Shown one piece after another: positions 58,627 to 64,000 of a stretch of 64,000 bases of DNA (positions are counted from its first letter, which is position 1; every line of letters starts with the position of its first letter). The DNA comes from Desertibaculum subflavum. Its GTDB lineage: Bacteria; Pseudomonadota; Alphaproteobacteria; Ferrovibrionales; Ferrovibrionaceae. Both the position numbers and the translations under genes were made by a program. A model generated the notes under the pieces. That model saw only the letters and a list, made by a program, of their open reading frames with translations. It made no database searches and was not told where the DNA came from. The stretch spans positions 1 through 64,000 of the forward strand of contig QOZS01000013.1 of NCBI GenBank assembly GCA_003576705.1. Direction: 5' to 3'.

Positions 58627-59697
58627 CTACTTCGGCAGTCGCTCCAGGAAGGTGCGGAGCAGCGGGGCCCATTGCTCGGCATCGGCGTGACTGGCGAGAT
58701 GGCCCTTGTCGGTAACCAGCTCCACGTAGGTGATGTCGACGCCGGCCTTGCGCAGGTCGGCGGCGTAGCCGGGGCCGATCGAGCCCGGGAACAGCTTGTC
58801 GTTCGGCGCGATCACGTAGAGCAGCTTGGCGCGGATCTTGTCGTACTCGCCGGTGATGTCGAAGCGGCCGATCGCCTTGCGCAGCACGACCAGCGAGTGG
58901 CCGTCGTAATTGGCCGCCCAGGCCTTGGCGGTGGAGCGGATCGCCGCCTCGCGCGCGGCGGGGTCGGGGATGGTCGGCGCCAGCAGCTCGCGCTGGCCGT
59001 ATTGCACCAGCGTCTCGTAGCGGATCTCCTCCAGCACCTTGCCGATGCCGCCGTTCTCGTAATACCAGCCGTCGTTCCAATTGGGATCGGTGGCGAGGCG
59101 CGCCCGCGTTGCCTCCGCCGCATCGACGCCCGCCCGCATCTTCGGCGCCGTCACGGTGGCGACCACGCCGCGCATGAAATCGGGATAGGTGACCGACCAC
59201 TGGAAGGCCTGGAAGCCGCCCATGGAGGGGCCCGCAACGGCGTGCAGCCGCTTCACGCCCAGGCTGTCGAGCAGCAGCTTCTGCGCCCGCACCGAATCAC
59301 GCAGCGTCACTTCCGGAAAGGTCGGGCCATAGGGCTTGCCGGTGCGCGGGTCGATGGTGTTCGGCCCGGAGGAGCCATGCGCGGAGCCGAGCGCATTGGA
59401 GCTGACCACGAAATAACGATCGGTATCGATCGCCTTGCCCGGGCCGACCAGCGGCTCCCACCAGCCGAGCGCGTCCTCGGCCACGCCGCGCGCCGCCTTG
59501 CCGGGGGCAAAGCGGCCGGCGACATGCCCGCTCGATGTATAGCCATGCGTCATCAGGATGGCGTTGTCGCCGGCCGCGTTCAGCGTGCCGTGCGTCTCAT
59601 AGGCCACATGGCATTCCGGCAAAGTGCCGCCGAGATCCAGGGCGAAGTCGCGCGTCGTGAACACGCGGCTTTCGACGGCATCGAGCTTTCCTGCCAT
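58627..59697 (-). CDS. MetX-like alpha/beta hydrolase (homoserine acetyltransferase family)
   Basis: A 356-residue alpha/beta fold protein. The nucleophile elbow is AGPSMGGFQAF (Ser158), with HGYTSSGHV near the oxyanion site, SSNALGSAHGSSGP typical of MetX-type proteins, and the final His in DKGHLASHADAE. Homoserine O-acetyltransferase and other members (hydrolases of the same fold) are hard to tell apart by sequence alone, so only the family is assigned. Converges with the MaoC gene 7 bases away. Confidence 0.85.
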   Translation of the reverse strand: MAGKLDAVESRVFTTRDFALDLGGTLPECHVAYETHGTLNAAGDNAILMTHGYTSSGHVAGRFAPGKAARGVAEDALGWWEPLVGPGKAIDTDRYFVVSSNALGSAHGSSGPNTIDPRTGKPYGPTFPEVTLRDSVRAQKLLLDSLGVKRLHAVAGPSMGGFQAFQWSVTYPDFMRGVVATVTAPKMRAGVDAAEATRARLATDPNWNDGWYYENGGIGKVLEEIRYETLVQYGQRELLAPTIPDPAAREAAIRSTAKAWAANYDGHSLVVLRKAIGRFDITGEYDKIRAKLLYVIAPNDKLFPGSIGPGYAADLRKAGVDITYVELVTDKGHLASHADAEQWAPLLRTFLERLPK

Positions 59698-59727
59698 TAA
59701 CCTCTCCTCCGAACCTGCGAAGCGGGG

Positions 59728-60375
59728 CTAGCCCCGCTTCATCCGCTCGGCCAGCGCTTCCGCCATTTCCTTCAGCACGCGGGCAATGCTCGCATCCTTC
59801 TGCACCGCCGTCCAATAGGCGCCGACCTTGGGCGTCGAGGCGAAGGGCTCCGCCTCGCCGATGCGCGGCAGGATGGCGCTGATGAAGAAGAGCGTCGGCG
59901 CCACCATGCAATCGGCATGGCTGAGCTTGCCGCCGACGGCATAGGCGCCGCTTTCCACATAATGCTCGAGCAGGCCCAGGCCCTTCTTCGCCTCGGCCGC
60001 GCCCTCGGCGATCTTGGCGGGATCGCGCTCGGCGGCGCCGAGCTGACGGAAGATGGTGCCGAGGCCCGGCGCGATATAGAGATCGGCGATGCGGCCGATC
60101 AGCCGCGCCTTGGCGCGCCCCTCCGCCGTGCCGGGCGTGAGCTTCCCGCCCGACTTCTCGTCGAGATATTGCACGATGACGTCAGATTCGGGCAGCACCG
60201 TGCCATCGTCCAGCGCCAGCGCCGGCACCTTGCCGATCGGGTTGACCTGCTGCTTGTAATCGTCGGAGCCGAGCGGAGCCGGCGGCGGCAGGATGTCGAC
60301 GTTCAGGCCGGTGGCGTAGAGCGCGATCCGGCAGCGCGACGCATAGGGCGACAGATTGGCGTTGTAGAGCTTCAT
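59728..60375 (-). CDS. Glutathione S-transferase family protein
   Basis: A 215-residue cytosolic GST. N-terminal thioredoxin-like domain (MKLYNANLSPYASRCRIAL with active Ser/Cys near residue 9-14, QVNPIGKVPALAL, LPESDVIVQYLDEKSG) and C-terminal helical domain (about 85-215, LSHADCMVAPTLFFI). The start ATG 60375 was chosen over a 120-residue extension into the HAD gene region. It conjugates or reduces electrophiles. Confidence 0.92.
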   Translation of the reverse strand: MKLYNANLSPYASRCRIALYATGLNVDILPPPAPLGSDDYKQQVNPIGKVPALALDDGTVLPESDVIVQYLDEKSGGKLTPGTAEGRAKARLIGRIADLYIAPGLGTIFRQLGAAERDPAKIAEGAAEAKKGLGLLEHYVESGAYAVGGKLSHADCMVAPTLFFISAILPRIGEAEPFASTPKVGAYWTAVQKDASIARVLKEMAEALAERMKRG

Positions 60376-60454
60376 CGGGGCGATCCCTCCCTTGCCGATG
60401 CGCGGGGTTATAGCCGATGATCGGCGCTTTCCGCAGTGAAACCACAGCAAAGTG

Positions 60455-61123
60455 ATGTCCAGCCAACAGCCAATCCGACCTGCTCCGATCAAGGCCGTCT
60501 TCTGGGATTTCGGCGGCGTCATCCTCACCAGCCCGTTCGATGCCTTCAACCGCTTCGAGGCGGAGCGCGGACTGCCGAAGGACTTCATCCGCGGCGTCAA
60601 CGCGCGCAACCCGCATACCAATGCCTGGGCGAAGCTGGAGCGGAGCGAGGTCGACCCCGCCGGCTTCGCCGCTTTGTTCGAAGAAGAGAGCGCCGCCCTG
60701 GGCCACCGCCTCTCCGGCCACGAAGTGCTGGCGCGCATCTCCGGCGACGTGCGGCCGGAGATGGTGACGGCGCTGAGGAAGGTGAAGGCCCGCTACCGGA
60801 TCGCCTGCCTGACCAACAACGCCAAGGTCGGCGAAGGCCCAGGCATGACGCGCAACGTGCAGCGCGCGGCGCAGATCGCCGAGATCATGACCCTGTTCGA
60901 CGCGGTGATCGAATCCAGCAAGGTCGGCATCCGCAAGCCCGAGCCGCGCTTCTACGAGATCGCCTGCGAGACCTTGGGCGTGCGGCCGACCGAGACGGTG
61001 TTCCTCGACGATCTTGGCATCAACCTGAAGCCCGCCGCCGCCATGGGCATGCGCACCATCAAGGTGACCGGCCCCGCCCAGGCGCTGGCCGAGCTGGAGG
61101 CCGTACTCGGCCATCCGCTGTAG
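60455..61123 (+). CDS. HAD-IA family hydrolase
   Basis: A 222-residue hydrolase. The nucleophile motif is FWDFGGVI (Asp in the first strand), motif II LTNN, the Lys in GIRKPEPRFYE and the acidic motif IV FLDDLGIN, all in the order of epoxide-hydrolase-N-like HADs. The start is the ATG 60455 (a GTG at 60452 is also possible). Substrate is probably a phosphorylated metabolite. It is 79 bases from the divergent GST gene. Confidence 0.88.
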   Translation: MSSQQPIRPAPIKAVFWDFGGVILTSPFDAFNRFEAERGLPKDFIRGVNARNPHTNAWAKLERSEVDPAGFAALFEEESAALGHRLSGHEVLARISGDVRPEMVTALRKVKARYRIACLTNNAKVGEGPGMTRNVQRAAQIAEIMTLFDAVIESSKVGIRKPEPRFYEIACETLGVRPTETVFLDDLGINLKPAAAMGMRTIKVTGPAQALAELEAVLGHPL

Positions 61124-61133
61124 GAGGTCCGCC

Positions 61134-61640
61134 ATGAAGGGCATCGAGATCCACAGCGGCGACATCACGCGCCTCGAGGTCGATGCCATCGTCAACGCCG
61201 CCAACGAGCAGCTGGCGCCGGGCGGCGGGGTCTGCGGCGCGATCCACCGCGCCGCCGGCCCGGAGCTGGCGCGCGAATGCCGGCAGGCCGGCCCCTGCCC
61301 GACCGGCGATGCCCGCATCACGGCCGGCTACGACCTGCCGGCCAAATGGGTGATCCATGCCGTCGGCCCGGTCTGGCATGGCGGCGGCGCGGGCGAGGAT
61401 GCCGCGCTGGAAGGGGCCTACCGCGCCGCGATGCGGCTCGCCGCCGAAAAGGGCCTCACCTCCCTCGCCTTCCCGGCGATCTCGACCGGCATCTTCGGGT
61501 TTCCCTTGGAGCGGGCAACGGCGATCGCGGTGCGCACGGTGAAGGAGGAGATGGCGAAGCCAGGCGCGCCGGGCCATGTCGTGTTCTGCTGCTTCGGCGC
61601 CGACGCGGAAGCGGCGTATTGGCGCGCCCTCGCGCAATAA
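61134..61640 (+). CDS. Macrodomain protein (ADP-ribose-binding, YmdB/MacroD-like)
   Basis: A 168-residue macrodomain. The ADP-ribose site is NAANEQLAPGGGVCGAIH (Asn24 to His38) and the distal loop ISTGIFGFP. The residue equal to the catalytic Asp of MacroD-type deacylases (D in GGGVDG, Asp35 in YmdB) is Cys34. Family members remove acetyl or ADP-ribose groups; the Cys may reduce or change this activity. It follows the HAD gene by 10 bases and is probably in the same operon. Confidence 0.9.
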   Translation: MKGIEIHSGDITRLEVDAIVNAANEQLAPGGGVCGAIHRAAGPELARECRQAGPCPTGDARITAGYDLPAKWVIHAVGPVWHGGGAGEDAALEGAYRAAMRLAAEKGLTSLAFPAISTGIFGFPLERATAIAVRTVKEEMAKPGAPGHVVFCCFGADAEAAYWRALAQ

Positions 61641-61744
61641 TCCGCAAAAAGCCGCCGCTTCAATCTCCGTTAACCGACCCCGTTTAGGAAGGAATCGCAC
61701 CGCGATGTTCGCGGGCCCAGATACCCGCCGGGGGAATTGCGCGC

Positions 61745-62086
61745 ATGTCCGTGTCTTCGCATAACGACAGCAGCCAGGGCCAGGACGCCTTCGGCACCGA
61801 GATCACCGGCCTGTTCGGCGACATCCAGGTGGTCGAGCAGGTGGCGAAGCAGATCGAGGCGATCGCCGCCCAGACCAACCTGCTGGCGTTGAACGCCACC
61901 ATCGAGGCGGCACGCGCCGGCGAAGCCGGCAAGGGCTTCGCGGTCGTCGCCTCCGAGGTGAAGCAGCTGGCCGGCCAGACCCGCAAGGCGACGGAAGAGA
62001 TCGGCGCCACCCTGGCGCGCCTGTCGGAGCGCGCCCAGCGCCTGCGCGACTTCACCGCCAACAGCGCCTCGCAGCAGGCCGCCTGA
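61745..62086 (+). CDS. Stand-alone chemoreceptor (MCP) signalling-domain protein
   Basis: A 113-residue soluble protein made essentially of the highly conserved hairpin tip of chemoreceptors: [20 protein letters not shown] and [20 protein letters not shown] (about residues 40-80), with short coiled coils on either side. Sensor domain, membrane helices and HAMP are absent. It could bind CheW and CheA to modulate receptor arrays. GGGGGA lies 9 bases before the ATG. It may be a degraded MCP, but both ends look intact. Confidence 0.8.
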   Translation: MSVSSHNDSSQGQDAFGTEITGLFGDIQVVEQVAKQIEAIAAQTNLLALNATIEAARAGEAGKGFAVVASEVKQLAGQTRKATEEIGATLARLSERAQRLRDFTANSASQQAA

Positions 62087-62107
62087 TCTCCGGCTGATAT
62101 TCCCGGA

Positions 62108-62132
62108 CTGCCCGCGTCCTCAGCGCGGGCAG
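62108..62132. terminator. Convergent-gene hairpin
   Basis: CTGCCCGCG-TCCTCAG-CGCGGGCAG forms a perfect 9-bp stem with a 7-base loop, 22 bases after the MCP-like stop and over the end of the opposite gene. It can terminate transcripts from both sides. Confidence 0.55.
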
Positions 62133-62566
62133 ACCAGGTTCGCCTCCGCCTCGGCGCGCGCCGCCGGGTCCAGGCTCTTGCCCCCGCACTGCTTGTTGTA
62201 CTTGTCCGCCGCGGCCGAATAGGCCGCCACGGCGGCGTTGTAATCGGGGATCTTCTCGTCGTTCAGCGCCCTGCGCGCCGGCTCTTCCTGCGCCAGCAGC
62301 GTGGTGAACTCGGCCAGCGCATTGGCATCGGCCGGATCGACCAAGGGCCGCCGACGCTCGATCTCCGTGCGGATGCGGGTGAGCTCGGCCTCGGCCGCCT
62401 GCATGGCGCCGCGCGCCACCGACATCTGGGCATTCTGGAAATCCACCGCCTGGCGCAGGCACAGGCAGTCGCGCACCGCCTCCGGCGAGACCAGCACATT
62501 CTGCGCCGCCGCGGGCGCGGCCATGGCCATCAGGGCGATAGCGACGGGGACCACAATCGATCGCAT
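62120..62566 (-). CDS. Small periplasmic protein, cysteine-containing, helical
   Basis: A 148-residue exported protein. Signal peptide about 1-22 (MRSIVVPVAIALMAMAAPAAA). The mature region contains CLCLRQAVDFQN at about residues 34-45, long charged helices (EAELTRIRTEIERRRPLVD) and two further Cys (Cys127 and Cys146). It is a conserved-looking hypothetical; no function can be given. It ends in a hairpin (CTGCCCGCG-N7-CGCGGGCAG, 62108-62132) shared with the converging MCP-like gene. Confidence 0.72.
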   Translation of the reverse strand: MRSIVVPVAIALMAMAAPAAAQNVLVSPEAVRDCLCLRQAVDFQNAQMSVARGAMQAAEAELTRIRTEIERRRPLVDPADANALAEFTTLLAQEEPARRALNDEKIPDYNAAVAAYSAAADKYNKQCGGKSLDPAARAEAEANLVCPR

Positions 62567-62607
62567 TCTTTTCTCCCTCAGGTCTCCCCCGCCCCTCACG
62601 CGCTCTT

Positions 62608-64000
62608 CTACGCGCCGCCATGTTCCGGCCCAAGGGGGCCGAGCCTGACCCCGGCGCGCAGGTTCTTGTAGGGCAGATTCGCCGGCCGGTCGACGAAGGC
62701 GCCGGGCGCCTCCACCACCAGGATCTCCTCGGCGATCGGGGCGAAATCGGCCCGGAAATGCACCGTGCTCTTGAGGCCGAGGATCTTCACCTCCTCCGGC
62801 TCGATGCCGACATGGCGGAACATCTCCTTGTCGGCCGCCTGCATGCGCCCGCTCGACACCACGACGCGGACGTCGCCGATCCGGAGGCAGGCGGTGGGAC
62901 CGAGATTGGTCCGCGTGCCGCCATAGAACGGGCCGGTGCAGAGGAAGCGGCCGTCGCCCAGCGCCTCCACCGTGAAGCGGCCGCGGAACGGCGGGTCGCC
63001 GGCGCGGAACACCTTGCCGCCGATCTCGAGCTCGATCTCGGCGCCGATGCCGGCCGCGTGCGCGGCCTTCGCCGCCGCCGGGTCGTAGACCACGCCGAGC
63101 GCGGCGCCGCGGGCCTCCGCCGCGACCAGCGCGGCGAGCAGGCCGGTGGTGTCGGCGGTGCCGCCGGCGCCGGGATTGTCCTGTACGTCGGCCAGCACGA
63201 CGGGCTTGCGCGCCTGGTTGGAGAGCCGCATGGCATGTGCCACCGCCGATTGCGGCGTCATCAGGCCGACGGCAAAGGCCTCCTCCTTGTCGACGATCGA
63301 CTTGAGCACGGTATCGGCGGCGGCATCGGCGGCGGCCTGATCGTCGCCGTAGCAGAACACGGTCGGCCCGCATTCGCGGATATCGGCTGGCGGAAAGCCC
63401 GGCGTGTAGTTGACCAGCAGCACACCGTCCCGCTCCAGGCCGTCGAAGGCGTCGTAGATGCCCTTGGACGGCTCCGCCATGGTGCACTGGAAGGTGAGTG
63501 GCAGCAGGAACGGCACGCGGCGGAACGCCTTGGCCGGCACCGGCCGCCTGCCGGTCAGGACCTGGTGCAGCATGCGCGCGGTGCGCGCGCCGGTCGCCGC
63601 CATGTCGATATGCGGATAGGTGCGGTAGGCGCAGAGCAGGGTCGCATGTTCGACCATGCCCTCGGTCACGTTGGCATGCAGGTCCAGGCTGACGGCGATC
63701 GGCATATCCGGGCCCACTTCCGCCCGCACGCGCGCCAGCAGCTCGCCCTCGCCGTCCTCGTGATGCTCGGCCACCATGGCGCCGTGCAGGTCGAGATAGA
63801 CCGCGTCGAACTCGCCGGCATGGGCGCGCACGCCCTCGACGATACCGCCGGCGATGCGCTCATAGGCATCCTCGGTGACGTAGGAGGACGGCACCGCCGC
63901 CGCCCACAGCACCGGCACCAGCTGGTGGCCGAGCCGCTGCGCCTCCTTGATGAAGCCGCCGGAGGAGATGTTCATCGGCGGCAGCACCTCGAACATCGCC
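62608..64000 (-). CDS. M81-family metallopeptidase (MlrC-like), N-terminus cut by window edge
   Basis: At least 464 codons, open at the right edge. Two zinc-type motifs are visible: YLDLHGAMV and SLDLHANVTEGM. The MlrC N-terminal domain (about the first 290 visible residues) and C-terminal domain (VLADVQDNPGAGGTADTTGLL) match the family, which includes the microcystin-degrading MlrC. The typical start (an ExNTFxP-type segment) lies outside the window, so perhaps 25-35 residues are missing. Function: hydrolysis of small peptides. Confidence 0.9.
   Translation of the reverse strand, partial: AMFEVLPPMNISSGGFIKEAQRLGHQLVPVLWAAAVPSSYVTEDAYERIAGGIVEGVRAHAGEFDAVYLDLHGAMVAEHHEDGEGELLARVRAEVGPDMPIAVSLDLHANVTEGMVEHATLLCAYRTYPHIDMAATGARTARMLHQVLTGRRPVPAKAFRRVPFLLPLTFQCTMAEPSKGIYDAFDGLERDGVLLVNYTPGFPPADIRECGPTVFCYGDDQAAADAAADTVLKSIVDKEEAFAVGLMTPQSAVAHAMRLSNQARKPVVLADVQDNPGAGGTADTTGLLAALVAAEARGAALGVVYDPAAAKAAHAAGIGAEIELEIGGKVFRAGDPPFRGRFTVEALGDGRFLCTGPFYGGTRTNLGPTACLRIGDVRVVVSSGRMQAADKEMFRHVGIEPEEVKILGLKSTVHFRADFAPIAEEILVVEAPGAFVDRPANLPYKNLRAGVRLGPLGPEHGGA

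Noticed and set aside
1..64000. CRISPR arrays, tRNA or rRNA genes, prophage or insertion sequences
   Set aside because: No regular spaced repeats, no tRNA-like or rRNA stretch and no transposase or integrase genes were seen on reading the window.

Overview
The window is chromosomal DNA of a high-GC (roughly 68-70 %) Gram-negative bacterium. Gene content points to an alphaproteobacterium, probably Rhodospirillales-like: flagellar loci with fliX, motE, a DUF6468-type gene and alphaproteobacterial cheZ; a one-cysteine DksA; an IalB-family protein; and a cyanide-insensitive bd-type oxidase with a DUF2474-type peptide. This placement is inferred from gene families. I saw no rRNA, tRNA, CRISPR array, insertion sequence or prophage.

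Region 1 (1-19.5 kb) is mostly flagellar. A leftward block carries fliL, fliM, a DUF6468-type gene, motE, cheY, cheZ, two MotB/OmpA-like proteins and the start of a protein cut by the window edge. A rightward block carries flgF-flgG-flgA-flgH. After a 5.6-kb break come leftward fliX and rightward flgI, flgJ (N-terminal type), flgN-like, flgK and flgL. Both divergent intergenic regions hold a good sigma-54 promoter match and the same CGGCA-N5-TGCCG palindrome at similar spacing, so the two blocks look co-regulated. The 5.6-kb break holds two small hypothetical genes, a CaiB/BaiF CoA-transferase, a GrdB-like gene with an in-frame TGA that is best read as selenocysteine, a membrane class III nucleotide cyclase and dksA.

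Region 2 (19.5-34.9 kb) is mixed metabolism and repair: a racemase-like protein, a PPOX flavoprotein, the ligase-associated helicase and PdeM pair, an orphan gene between inverted REP-like repeats, cioAB plus a 29-residue partner, a TauD-type dioxygenase, an XRE regulator, an EamA exporter, a monooxygenase-like protein, ppa, a CysQ-type phosphatase, a PmbA-type protein and argG.

Region 3 (35-49.3 kb): a 2OG-Fe(II) oxygenase-like protein, padR-MFS, psd-pssA phospholipid synthesis, a GlxA-type regulator divergent from an alpha/beta hydrolase, an ATM1-type ABC exporter, a LysM protein, ctaA-cutA-VOC, an alcohol dehydrogenase, rlmN and an IalB-like protein.

Region 4 (49.4-64 kb): an ECF sigma factor followed by a ferritin-like protein and a cytochrome c; a TRAP transporter followed by MFS, acyl-CoA dehydrogenase, CoA-transferase and MaoC-type hydratase genes that look like an uptake and degradation cassette for an organic acid; a MetX-like hydrolase, GST, HAD phosphatase, macrodomain protein, a stand-alone chemoreceptor signalling tip, a small periplasmic protein and an M81 (MlrC-like) peptidase cut by the right edge.

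The most notable observation is the candidate selenoprotein at 11241-12185: an in-frame TGA in a UxxC context, followed by a 7-bp perfect hairpin at the distance expected for a bacterial SECIS element.
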